A stretch of DNA of 64,000 nt, from contig NZ_VIVQ01000002.1 in the NCBI RefSeq assembly GCF_007829035.1, positions 124,001-188,000 of the forward strand. Direction: 5' to 3'. Positions 53,861 through 62,788 of the stretch are shown in pieces. Origin of the DNA: Rudaeicoccus suwonensis. GTDB taxonomy: Bacteria; Actinomycetota; Actinomycetes; Actinomycetales; Dermatophilaceae. The notes under the pieces are model-generated. The model saw only the letters and a program-made list of their open reading frames with translations. It searched no databases and was not told the DNA's origin. Position 1 is the stretch's first letter; the number at the start of each line of letters is the position of its first letter. Position numbers and translations under genes: made by a program.

Positions 53861-56146
53861 TCACTTCGCGGTGCTCAGGTCGTAGACAGTCACACCACCA
53901 ACGGTCGTCGCCTTGAAATTGGCCTCGACCCAGGAGGTGATCTGCGAAGCTGTCGTCGAGTCGCCACCCATGCCGCCCATGCCGCCCCCGGCGATGAAGT
54001 AGTGGATGTCACCAGCTGCGACATACGCCTTGAACTGCGCGAGCGTCGGCGACGGGTCGGACCCCGTGAAGCCGCCGATCGCCATCACCGCGGTGTGCGT
54101 GTAGAGAATGTAACCGTCCGCCGACTGCGCGCCGATGACCGCGGCCGACCAACGAGAGTTCGTGGCGTTGAGCAGTTTCACCAGCGCAGCATTGGTCTGG
54201 CCGCCGCCCATCCCACCGGCGCCCGCGCCGGATGGGATCGAGATGCCGCTCGGCAGCTCGCCAGCGGCCGCGCCTGTTCCCGGCCCAGCTTCCGTGCCCC
54301 GGGCGCCGGACGTGCCACCTCCCGGAGCGCCGTCGGCGGCATCAGGCCTCCCGCCGTATGCAGCGCTTCTGGCCCTGCCATCCAAGCGCATGCGGTCCCG
54401 ACCGGCGAGCCCGGCGCCTCCGCCGAAGCCGCCCATGCCACCGATGCCGGCTGCCGACGATGGGCCAGAGGTCGGGATGGAGCCGGAGTGCGCGGTGGAT
54501 GCGGTGGCAACCGTCCACGACGCGGTGGCACCGAGCCCGCCGACCATGCCAGTGATGACACCGGCAATTGCCAGCATTCGCAACCGTTTTGCGTTCTCGC
54601 TGTGCCCCCTGGTGCCATCGGGCTGTATGGCGACGAACGCCATCGCGCCGACGACGGCGAGCGCACCGGCCACCCACTTCAGCCAGGGAAGCCAGTCCGG
54701 TGCATACCTGTGCATCAGGTATGCACCCCAGGCTGCGGATGCGGTCATCGCAATCGCGAGAATGCAACGAGCCCAGAGCTTTTCACGGATGCGCCATAGA
54801 GTCGTGGCGCCGATAGCGATCGCCGCCGCGATGCCGGGAGCCAGCGCGATCGTGTAATAGGGATGGACGGTCCCTTCCATGAAGCTGAAAACCAGGCCGG
54901 TCACGATGACCCAGCCACCCCACATCACCAGGCTGGCGCGGACTCGGTCGGTCCGCGAGATGCGACCAAGGCAGATCAGACCTGCAACCAGCAGGAGCAG
55001 CGTCGCCGGGAGCAGCCAGGAGATCTCGGTGCCGAACGATGCGCCGAACATGCGGAAAATGCCTGTGCTGCCACCGAATCCAGCATTTTGCATGCCACCA
55101 CCGCCGGTGCGCCCGGCGCCACCGCCGAAGATGCGAGCAGCCTCACCCGCCGCCGCAGAGCCGCTGCCGCCGGCTGCGCCGGTCATGGCTTCCATCGCGC
55201 GCCCCGCCGCGCCGGTGCCTCCCGTCATAGAGGCGCGACCGCCCCCGCCCCCGTTGCCCGAGCCGCCGAAGATCCGGCTCAGGCCGTTGTAGCCGATCGC
55301 GAGCTGCCACAGCGAGTTGTTCGTCGAACCACCGATGTAGGGACGATCGGATGCCGGCCAGAGAGAGACCAGCAGCACGTACCAGCCGGCACTGACCACA
55401 ATGGCGGCACCAGAGACCAGCAGGTGCCAGATGCGGGTCAGCAATGGGCGCTGCGCTGCGATGAGATAGGCCAGCGCCATACCGGGCACGACGAGTAGGC
55501 CCTGCAGCATCTTGGCGAGGAAGGCAAAGCCGATCGTCACGCCGGCGGCCACCAACCAACCCAATGCCCTTTTACCTGAATCGTTTTCGAGCGAGCGAAC
55601 GACGAAGTATGCGGCCGCTGTCATCAGCAGTACGAGCAGCGCGTCCGGGTTGTTGAAGCGGAACATCAGCGCAGCAACCGGGGTCAGCACAACGAGGCCA
55701 CCCGCCAGCAGTCCCGCTGCGTGACCGGCGACACGGCGCACCGATGCGTGGACGAGGGCGACCGTACCCACACCCATCAGCGCCTGCGGGAAGAGCATCG
55801 AGAAGCTGGAGAATCCGAAGATGCGCGACGACAGCACCATCACCCACATCGCCGCGGGTGGTTTGTCGACAGTGATCGCGTTGCCGGAGTCCAGCGACCC
55901 GAACAACCAGGCCTTCGTCGACTCGGTCCCGGATTTCACTGCGGCTGCGTAGAAGTCGTTGGCATAGCCCGAGATCGACACATCCCACAGATAGAGCACG
56001 GCGGCCACGACGAGCAGCCCCCACAGTGCCGGACGCGCCCACGGCGGGTCGGTTTCGGCACCGAGGAAGAATCGCGCGAGCGGGCTGCTGCGTGACACGC
56101 GCAGATGCGAGTCGACGGCCGCATTCGACGGCTGAGCGGTAGCCAT
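53861..56146 (-). CDS. GT39-family glycosyltransferase with Gly-rich insertions
   Basis: A 761-residue membrane glycosyltransferase. The GT39/ArnT-type first loop has DVSISGYANDFYAAAV near 54-69 and LDSGNAITVDKPPAAMWVM near 85-103, and about twelve helices follow. Two Gly/Met/Ala-rich inserts (about 300-360 and 555-645) interrupt or follow the membrane part; the C-terminal soluble domain ends YDLSTAK. It probably moves a sugar from a polyprenyl phosphate to a cell-envelope acceptor. AGGA precedes ATG 56146. Four of the window's few GTATG sites that break the NC rule lie here, a hint of a different history. Confidence 0.82.
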   Translation of the reverse strand: MATAQPSNAAVDSHLRVSRSSPLARFFLGAETDPPWARPALWGLLVVAAVLYLWDVSISGYANDFYAAAVKSGTESTKAWLFGSLDSGNAITVDKPPAAMWVMVLSSRIFGFSSFSMLFPQALMGVGTVALVHASVRRVAGHAAGLLAGGLVVLTPVAALMFRFNNPDALLVLLMTAAAYFVVRSLENDSGKRALGWLVAAGVTIGFAFLAKMLQGLLVVPGMALAYLIAAQRPLLTRIWHLLVSGAAIVVSAGWYVLLVSLWPASDRPYIGGSTNNSLWQLAIGYNGLSRIFGGSGNGGGGGRASMTGGTGAAGRAMEAMTGAAGGSGSAAAGEAARIFGGGAGRTGGGGMQNAGFGGSTGIFRMFGASFGTEISWLLPATLLLLVAGLICLGRISRTDRVRASLVMWGGWVIVTGLVFSFMEGTVHPYYTIALAPGIAAAIAIGATTLWRIREKLWARCILAIAMTASAAWGAYLMHRYAPDWLPWLKWVAGALAVVGAMAFVAIQPDGTRGHSENAKRLRMLAIAGVITGMVGGLGATASWTVATASTAHSGSIPTSGPSSAAGIGGMGGFGGGAGLAGRDRMRLDGRARSAAYGGRPDAADGAPGGGTSGARGTEAGPGTGAAAGELPSGISIPSGAGAGGMGGGQTNAALVKLLNATNSRWSAAVIGAQSADGYILYTHTAVMAIGGFTGSDPSPTLAQFKAYVAAGDIHYFIAGGGMGGMGGDSTTASQITSWVEANFKATTVGGVTVYDLSTAK

Positions 56147-56437
56147 GGATGTTCCTTCAGGAAGGGGACGTGTACGCGGCGACGGACGCTGTCGCCATAA
56201 CCGCGATCAGAGTGACGCGCGCCGGTGTGCCAATCCCCGGTCTTTTCTTTGCGGCCGCTGTGAGGGATACGCGGCGCGCGGCAGAGGTCCCGCCGGTGGC
56301 TGACAGGGATCACCTGCCGTCGGCCGATGCAATTTCACCGGCACTCTGCCCCCACTCTGCAGTGCCCCACATATCGGGGCAGCGCACAGCGTGCGCGGAT
56401 CAGGAGTGCCGAGACCGACGCAGGCCGACCGATCTCG
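56147..56437. other. Gene-free interval of 291 bp
   Basis: Between the GT39 gene and the methyltransferase I find no convincing gene or RNA. A short GCCCC/GGGGC hairpin around ACATATC near 56370 is the only structure noted. Confidence 0.5.
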
Positions 56438-57466
56438 TCAGCGGCGGGTCGCCACGATCGTGACTTCGTGGCGGTTGTGCTGCAGCTGCCGCATGAAGCT
56501 CGGGTCGTATGCCGCAGCCAGCATCTCCAGCGCTTCGTCGATCTGCTTGACCGGGTTCTTGGTGCCGAGCTTGAGAGTGACGATTGCCTGACCTCCGGGG
56601 CGCAACAACCGCGCCGCCTCCACCATCGTGTGCGCGGTCAACTGCGGCACCATCCGCATGTCGTTGACGATGAGATCGACGGCATCACCGTCCCATGCCT
56701 TCACGAACTCGCCGGCCGTCATCTTGTGATGTTGAACGCCGAAAAGCCTCAGCACCCGGTCGTCGAGTTCGGCGGGGTCGACAGCGTGCACCGTGCCGAA
56801 ACCACGCTCGTGCACGATGCGGGTCCACCCGCCGGGGCTGGCGCCGAAATCGACCGCCACAGCTCCGGAGGGTGCTGCGACATACGTGAACAGTTCCTCA
56901 AGTTTGAATTCGGCGCGCGAGACCTGCTCGGGCCGCGACGCGAACCGGATCCGACCGCCGGGCCAGTCGCACAGGCTCACATCAGTCGCGTTGATCCCGG
57001 CGGTGATCCGGTCGGTGCCAAGGCATACGCTCGCGACACGTTCGGCACCGGTCGTGATCACGCGAATCCCGTTGTCCAGCATGGCTTCCAGCAGCGGGCG
57101 GCGGACCTTCCCGGGGGCGAACTCCACCTCGCCGGAGTCCCAGGTGTGCAGGCTGATCTCTTCCCCCGGCTCCAGGGATGCCAGCAGCACGCTCGCCGCC
57201 CATTCCGCCAGTTCAGCGGGTCCGGCGAAACTGCCGGCGCCGCGCACGGCATCCGCACGTGCCAGGTGTCGAATCAGCGGCAGCTCACCGCCGAGACAGG
57301 CATCGGCGATGTCGTCGATGCCGCCGGCCCCCAGGTGCACGACTCCCGCGTCAGGGCCGACTCGCTGCACCTTGGTGACGTCCTGCGAGGTGCGCAACTC
57401 GGCGACGGCGAAGCGATAGTAGTCAGGGGCGACGGAAAAGAGCACGGGCAGATCCACGGCGCTCAT
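56438..57466 (-). CDS. RlmM/FtsJ-like 2'-O-ribose methyltransferase
   Basis: A 342-residue SAM-dependent RNA methyltransferase. An N-terminal THUMP-like region (about 1-165) precedes the RrmJ-type domain: SRAEFKLEELF near 182-192, VDFGASPGGWTRI near 205-217 (SAM loop), DLIVNDMRMVP near 264-274 and IVTLKLGTKNP near 300-310, with NRHEVTI near 331-337. These give the K-D-K-E tetrad of 2'-O methyltransferases. The layout recalls RlmM, which modifies 23S rRNA. It lies after the fused ABC exporter gene on the same strand, 27 bp away. Confidence 0.82.
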   Translation of the reverse strand: MSAVDLPVLFSVAPDYYRFAVAELRTSQDVTKVQRVGPDAGVVHLGAGGIDDIADACLGGELPLIRHLARADAVRGAGSFAGPAELAEWAASVLLASLEPGEEISLHTWDSGEVEFAPGKVRRPLLEAMLDNGIRVITTGAERVASVCLGTDRITAGINATDVSLCDWPGGRIRFASRPEQVSRAEFKLEELFTYVAAPSGAVAVDFGASPGGWTRIVHERGFGTVHAVDPAELDDRVLRLFGVQHHKMTAGEFVKAWDGDAVDLIVNDMRMVPQLTAHTMVEAARLLRPGGQAIVTLKLGTKNPVKQIDEALEMLAAAYDPSFMRQLQHNRHEVTIVATRR

Positions 57467-57493
57467 CCTCTCAGGGCCACCCGCAGGCGGCGG

Positions 57494-60400
57494 TCAGCCC
57501 GCGGCAACCATCTCGAACGCGCGCCACATCGAGGCGTACTTGCCGTCCGCAGCGAGCAACTCGTCATGCGAGCCGACTTCGACGATCGTGCCCTGGTCGA
57601 GCACCGCGATGCGATCGGCGCCGCGCGCAGTCTGCAGCCGATGCGCGATGAGCACCGTGGTGCGCGAGTGCGCCACGCGATCCATCGCAGCGGTCACGCG
57701 CGCCTCGGTCACCAGATCGAGGTTGGCCGTCGCTTCGTCGAGCAGCAGGATCGCCGGCTCCACCAGTTGAGCCCGCGCCAGCGCCATCAGTTGTCGCTGA
57801 CCCGACGACAGCGAGCGCCCGCGCTCGGTGAGCTCGTGCAGATAGCCGCCGGGCAGTGACGCGATGAACTCGTGCGCGCCGACATCGCGTGCTGCACGCT
57901 CGACCTCGGCGTCGCTGGCCTCCGGGCGGCCGTAGGCGATGTTGTCGCGCACCGTCCCGGAGAACAGGAAGGCCTCCTGCGGGACGTACCCCAGCGACGT
58001 GCGAAAGCCGTGCAACTGCAATGTCTTCAGGTCATTCCCGTCGACGCTGACCGTGCCGCTGTCGGGGTCGTAGAAGCGGGCGATGAGCTTCATCACCGTC
58101 GACTTGCCCGCACCCGTCTCACCGACCAGCGCCACCGTCTCGCCCGGCCGGATGTGCAATTGCACGCCCTGCAGCGCCTCCGGCGGCTTCACCGGCAGTG
58201 GCTCGACGCTCAGCACGCGCCGGTCCTGCGGCCCACGCGCCCCACGACCCGGCCGCGACGGAACGCTCGGATAGGCGAAGTGCACCTGGTTCAACTCGAC
58301 ATCACCCGCGAAACTGCCTGGTATGACGGGGTTCTCGGCCTCCGGGGTCAGCGTGTGCAGCTGCATGAGCTCGGAGATCCGGTTGACCGACACCCGCGTC
58401 TGCTGCCACGAGTCGAAGACCTGCGACAGCTGCTGGATCGGCGAGAAGAACATGTTGATGTAGAGCAGGAACGCGATGAGCGCGCCTGGTGTCAGTTCGT
58501 GGTGCTCGATCAGATGGGCGCCTACGCCGAGCACGATCGCATCGGCGATCGCCGACAGGAATTGCACGAACGGGAAGTATGTCGCGACGAGTCGTTGCGC
58601 GGCCACACGTGACTGCAGGTAGCGCAATCCCAGGTGGTGGAAGTGCCGCACGGTGGCCGACTCGTGCACGAAGGCCTGCGACTCCCGCACACCGGACAGG
58701 CTTTCCTGGAAGTCGGCGTTCACGATCGCGATGCGTTCGCGTGCCTGGTCATAGAGCACGGCAGCGCGGCGCCGGAACAGCACCGTGGCGATCGCCAGCG
58801 GAATCGCGACGGTGAGGGTCCAAAGGCCCAGTTCGAGGTTCACCAGCAGCAGCGCGACGCCGACACCTGCGAAGGTGACCAGCGACACCAGCGCCGACAG
58901 CAGGCCGTTCTCGATGAGCGACTCGAACTGGTCGACGTCGGTAGTCATACGCGTCATGATCCGGCCGGCCATCTCGCGCTCGTAGTAATCGAGCGACAGG
59001 CGCTGCAGCTGCGCCCAGATGCGCACCCGCAGCGAAAGCATGATTCGCTCGGCGGCGCGACCGGTGACGAAGGTCTCCGCCACCTGGTCGAGCAGATCGG
59101 CCAGGCTGACGACCAGCAGCCCACCGGCGGCCAGGAAGAGCACCGATCGGGAGTCTGCGGAGACACCGTCGTCGATGCCGGTCTTGACCAGCACCGGCCC
59201 GAGCAGCCCGGCCAGCGCGTCGACGACCACCAGCACCAGGCCGATGAGCAGCGGCCGACGGAATTCGCCGAGCAGCCGACGCAGGCTGAAGTCCGGCTGA
59301 TGCGTGGACTCCCGCTCGACATCGAGCGCGGCCACGTCGCGCACCGGCGGCAGGGCCGCCACCCGCGCGAGCAGTTGCGGCGTGGCGACCAGCGCACTTG
59401 CCAGACCACCGCCGCCGGCACTGCCACCGAGCCCCATTCCAAGGCTCGGACCACGTATGGCGATCGCCGAACCTGCAGCCGCTGCAGTCTTTTTCGGCGG
59501 AACCCACGCCTCGCCGGTGCCCGCGACAGCCACCAAGTTGTCGATGTCGTCGCCGACCTGGGCGGCTTGTTCGCCTTCCAGCCCCGACAGGAGTGCCCGA
59601 TAGGCGTCGCTGCTCTCGACGAGCTCCGCGTGCGTGCCCTGCGCCGCGACCCGGCCGCCTTCCAGCATCACGATGCGGTCGGCCAGGTGCAAGGTCGAGA
59701 CGCGATGGGCCACCAGCAACGTGGTGCGACCGGGCAGCACCTCGCGCAGACCGTCGTGGATCGCTTCCTCTGTCCTGGCGTCGACCGCGCTGGTCGCGTC
59801 GTCCAGGATCAGGATGCGCGGGTCGATCAGGATTGCCCGTGCCAGCGCGATGCGCTGGCGCTGCCCTCCGGACAGGGTGAGCCCGCGCTCGCCGACCGGG
59901 GTGTCGTAGCCCTGCGGCAATTCGAGGATGAAGTCGTGCGCTGCCGCCACCTTCGCGGCTGCCACGACCTCCTCTTCGGTGGCCTCCGGGCGGCCGTAAC
60001 GGATGTTCGCGGTCACCGACTCCGAGAACAGGAAGCTGTCCTCGAAGGCGACCGCGATCTGCCGGCGCAGCGAATCAACGGTGACCTCGCGCAGGTCGAC
60101 ACCATCGACACGCACGACACCCGACTGCGGATCGTAGAAGCGCGACACCAGCCCGGCCACCGTCGATTTGCCGCTGCCGCTGGCGCCGACGATTGCTACT
60201 CGCTCCCCTGCGTCGATGCGCAGATCCAGGCCGCGCAGCACCGGCTCGTCGTCCTCGTAGCCGAAGGTGACGTCGCCGAATTCGATGCTTCCCGCGACGC
60301 CCGTCAGCGGTGCGGCATCGGGAGCGTCGACGATGCGCGGCGACAGGTCGAGCAGCTGGAAGATCCGCTCGACGCCGGCACGCGCCTGCTGACCGATGGT

Positions 60401-61294
60401 CAACACACCCGCCAATTGCCGTGCAGGAGAGACGAATTGCGCGATGTAGGTACTGAACGCCAGGAAGGTGCCGATGGTGATGCGGTGCTTCAGGGCCATC
60501 CAGCCACCGAGCGCGAGGATTGCGACCTGCGCCAGCGACGGCACTGCCTCAAGCAACGGCTGATAGCGCGCCTGCAGGCGCACGGCCCGCATGCGCGCGC
60601 CATACAACCTGGAGGCAGTCTCGACCATCCGCCCGAGCTCGCGGCCCTCCTGGCCGAAAGCCTTGACGACACGCACGCCACCGACGGCCTCGTCGACGAT
60701 CTGGGCGACCTCGCCCTCGCGCTGCTGGCCGTCCCAGGTGGCCGGGAAGACCTTCTGCCGCATGCTGTACGAGATCGCGATCAGCGTCGGCAGCACCAGC
60801 AGTCCGACCAGCGCCAGCAGCGGTGACAGCACGAACATGATGACCAGCGACATCACCATCAGCAGGATGTTGCCGGTCATGATCGGCAGGAAGTTCAGCA
60901 ACGCCTGCACGAGAGTGGAGTCGGAGTTGGCCCGCGAGACCAGCTGACCGGTCGGCATACCGCCCAGAGTCTGCTGGTCCATCGTCTGCAGGTGGTCGTG
61001 CATGTCGTTGCGCAAGTCGTATTGCACGCGCAACCCGAGCTGGCCGCCGTAGTAGCGCCGCAGATACGCCATCCAGAAACCCAGCAGCGCGATGACGACC
61101 AGTGCAGTCAGCCAGGGCCACAGCGGTGTGTTGTGCCGCACGATCACGTTGTCGACGATCTGTCGCGCGATCAGCGGCACCACGCTCTGGCACGCACTGC
61201 CCACAACGGCACCGACGACCGCCACGACGACCTGACGCTTGTGGCGCAGGAGGTACCCCGAGAGCCGGCGCACCCAGCCGCGTTCGTCGCTCAT
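57494..61294 (-). CDS. Fused asymmetric ABC multidrug exporter (TMD-NBD-TMD-NBD)
   Basis: A 1266-residue full-size ABC exporter. Half 1: membrane domain about 15-310, Walker A VGASGSGKSTVAG near 377-389, signature LTLSGGQRQRIALARAI near 477-493, Walker B ILILDDATSAVD near 499-510. Half 2: membrane domain about 690-980, Walker A VGETGAGKSTVMK near 1083-1095, signature LSSGQRQLMALARA near 1184-1197, Walker B ILLLDEATANLD near 1204-1215. NBD1 has Asp in place of the catalytic Glu and NBD2 has LSSGQ, so one ATP site is degenerate, as in heterodimeric exporters such as TM287/288. The upstream MarR gene overlaps by 4 bp. Confidence 0.9.
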   Translation of the reverse strand: MSDERGWVRRLSGYLLRHKRQVVVAVVGAVVGSACQSVVPLIARQIVDNVIVRHNTPLWPWLTALVVIALLGFWMAYLRRYYGGQLGLRVQYDLRNDMHDHLQTMDQQTLGGMPTGQLVSRANSDSTLVQALLNFLPIMTGNILLMVMSLVIMFVLSPLLALVGLLVLPTLIAISYSMRQKVFPATWDGQQREGEVAQIVDEAVGGVRVVKAFGQEGRELGRMVETASRLYGARMRAVRLQARYQPLLEAVPSLAQVAILALGGWMALKHRITIGTFLAFSTYIAQFVSPARQLAGVLTIGQQARAGVERIFQLLDLSPRIVDAPDAAPLTGVAGSIEFGDVTFGYEDDEPVLRGLDLRIDAGERVAIVGASGSGKSTVAGLVSRFYDPQSGVVRVDGVDLREVTVDSLRRQIAVAFEDSFLFSESVTANIRYGRPEATEEEVVAAAKVAAAHDFILELPQGYDTPVGERGLTLSGGQRQRIALARAILIDPRILILDDATSAVDARTEEAIHDGLREVLPGRTTLLVAHRVSTLHLADRIVMLEGGRVAAQGTHAELVESSDAYRALLSGLEGEQAAQVGDDIDNLVAVAGTGEAWVPPKKTAAAAGSAIAIRGPSLGMGLGGSAGGGGLASALVATPQLLARVAALPPVRDVAALDVERESTHQPDFSLRRLLGEFRRPLLIGLVLVVVDALAGLLGPVLVKTGIDDGVSADSRSVLFLAAGGLLVVSLADLLDQVAETFVTGRAAERIMLSLRVRIWAQLQRLSLDYYEREMAGRIMTRMTTDVDQFESLIENGLLSALVSLVTFAGVGVALLLVNLELGLWTLTVAIPLAIATVLFRRRAAVLYDQARERIAIVNADFQESLSGVRESQAFVHESATVRHFHHLGLRYLQSRVAAQRLVATYFPFVQFLSAIADAIVLGVGAHLIEHHELTPGALIAFLLYINMFFSPIQQLSQVFDSWQQTRVSVNRISELMQLHTLTPEAENPVIPGSFAGDVELNQVHFAYPSVPSRPGRGARGPQDRRVLSVEPLPVKPPEALQGVQLHIRPGETVALVGETGAGKSTVMKLIARFYDPDSGTVSVDGNDLKTLQLHGFRTSLGYVPQEAFLFSGTVRDNIAYGRPEASDAEVERAARDVGAHEFIASLPGGYLHELTERGRSLSSGQRQLMALARAQLVEPAILLLDEATANLDLVTEARVTAAMDRVAHSRTTVLIAHRLQTARGADRIAVLDQGTIVEVGSHDELLAADGKYASMWRAFEMVAAG

Positions 61295-61710
61295 CGGGCG
61301 GTCAGCCGCTCAGCCGCAAGGCTTTCTACGCCGACCTCGACCGCTGCCAACTGTTCGACGAAGTCATCCGCGACATCGCACCGGGCCAGCACTTCGTCGA
61401 GCCGCGCGGCCATCGCCTGCTCGGCTTGCTCCAATGCCGCGACACCCTGCGCAGTCAGCTGCAATCGCGCCGCGCGCTGGTCGCTCGCGCTCGTATGCCG
61501 ACTCACCAGCCCCTGCCGGATCAGCGTGTCGACGCTGGCGCTGATCGCCGGCTTGCCCAGGGCCAGTCGGATCGCCAGGCGCGACGCGCGCTCATGGCCC
61601 TCGGCGATCGCCGACAGGACGCGATAGTGCGGCAGGCTCAGCTGGGTGGACGAACGCTCCAGGATGCGGGCAAGGCGCACCACCGCGCGCACCGCTTGGG
61701 TCTGACTCAT
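61291..61710 (-). CDS. MarR-family regulator of the ABC exporter
   Basis: A 139-residue MarR repressor. The recognition region is RASRLAIRLALGKPAISASVDTLIRQGLV near 41-69, shown as ASRLAIRLALGKPAISASVD, and the wing has SDQRAARLQLTAQGVAALE near 76-94. Its stop overlaps the exporter start by 4 bp, so the two are cotranscribed and probably autoregulated through the palindrome at 61731. A ligand exported by the pump is the likely inducer. Confidence 0.87.
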   Translation of the reverse strand: MSQTQAVRAVVRLARILERSSTQLSLPHYRVLSAIAEGHERASRLAIRLALGKPAISASVDTLIRQGLVSRHTSASDQRAARLQLTAQGVAALEQAEQAMAARLDEVLARCDVADDFVEQLAAVEVGVESLAAERLTAR

Positions 61711-61730
61711 ATAGCCAACCTACTCAGATT

Positions 61731-61747
61731 GGTTCGATTGTCGAACC
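61731..61747. promoter_or_regulatory. Palindromic operator before marR and the exporter
   Basis: GGTTCGATTGTCGAACC has perfect 6-bp arms around ATTGT and lies 21 bp before the MarR ATG. It is the best candidate for the autoregulatory site. The CGAAC arm recalls a LexA half-site, but the spacing does not fit an SOS box. Confidence 0.6.
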
Positions 61748-61916
61748 GTATGCCGCATCTCCGGTGCCACGACCCCGGCGCGGGCCACGTGAACCTCCCC
61801 CACCGACAGACGGATTCGCTGAATTCCACCCTTCGGAGACCTGTCGCAGCCGCCGTCCTGTGGGTTATCGTTGGCGCCTGGCAGCGCTCGGGGCGACACC
61901 AAGGGAAACGAAATCC

Positions 61917-62741
61917 ATGCATCGCTCAGCGCATCTGTCGCGCCGGTGGCGGTCATTCCTCGGCGCGGCGACAGCAGTCGCGGCCGCAACCCTCGTCGTC
62001 ACCTCGACCACCGCTGCCGGCCTGACCGATGCAGCCGCTCTGGCTGACGAGCCGAACGCCACCACCGCCGCCCCGCAAGCCGCGATCGGCGCATTGTTCA
62101 TGGCCAATGACCCGACGGATCACATCTGCACCGCGAGCGTGCTCGACAGCGCTGCCGGCAACCTGATCCTCACGGCCGCGCACTGTGTCAGCGGATCGGG
62201 TAACGACCTGCAGTTCCGGCCCGCCTACGACAACGGCACCAGCCCGTATGGCGCATGGAACGTCGAAGCGGCATACGTCATGCCGTCCTGGCTGGCCAGC
62301 CAGAACCCGCAGGCGGACTTCGCCGTGCTGCGCGTGGCCGACCAGACCCGCGACGGCAAACTTGTCTCGCTGCAGCAGGTCACCGGAGGCTACGACCTCG
62401 ACACCACACCGGCCGTCGGCACGCCCGTCACCGACTATGCGTACAACTCCGGCGAGGATCAACCGATCGGATGCACGACGCCACTGCTGCAGTCGCAGGG
62501 GTATCCAGCGATCGCGTGCAACGGCTACACCGGTGGCAGCAGTGGTAGCCCGTTCCTGGCCAAAGAGCCTGACGGCACCCAACGCATCGTGGGCGTCATC
62601 GGCGGGTATTACCAGGGCGGCTGCGAGGCGAGCATGTCCTACTCCTCCCCCGTCACCCTCGGTCTGGTGATGCAGCTGATCCGTGGTGACCTGCAGGCGA
62701 CCGGGGACAACGTGCCGCAGGCCGGCGACAGCGGCTGCTGA
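61917..62741 (+). CDS. Secreted trypsin-like serine protease
   Basis: A 274-residue exported protease of the chymotrypsin fold. The basic start HRSAHLSRRWRSFLGAA with a following hydrophobic stretch to about residue 43 is the signal peptide. The triad is visible: His in LTAAHCVSG near 83-91, Asp in ADFAVLRV near 134-141 and Ser in NGYTGGSSGSPFLA near 202-215. ICTASVL near 70-76 and IGCTTP near 182-187 supply paired Cys. ATG 61917 is chosen for the signal peptide. It is alone, between the marR-exporter unit and an MFS gene. Confidence 0.87.
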   Translation: MHRSAHLSRRWRSFLGAATAVAAATLVVTSTTAAGLTDAAALADEPNATTAAPQAAIGALFMANDPTDHICTASVLDSAAGNLILTAAHCVSGSGNDLQFRPAYDNGTSPYGAWNVEAAYVMPSWLASQNPQADFAVLRVADQTRDGKLVSLQQVTGGYDLDTTPAVGTPVTDYAYNSGEDQPIGCTTPLLQSQGYPAIACNGYTGGSSGSPFLAKEPDGTQRIVGVIGGYYQGGCEASMSYSSPVTLGLVMQLIRGDLQATGDNVPQAGDSGC

Positions 62742-62788
62742 CCCTCGCGCCAGGTCAACGAGCGAAGCGGCAGTATGCCGCAGGCCGT

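Noticed and set aside
61731-61747. SOS box before the ABC exporter regulator
   Set aside because: Arms GGTTCG/CGAACC are in the opposite order and spacing to the LexA consensus CGAAC-N4-GTTCG.
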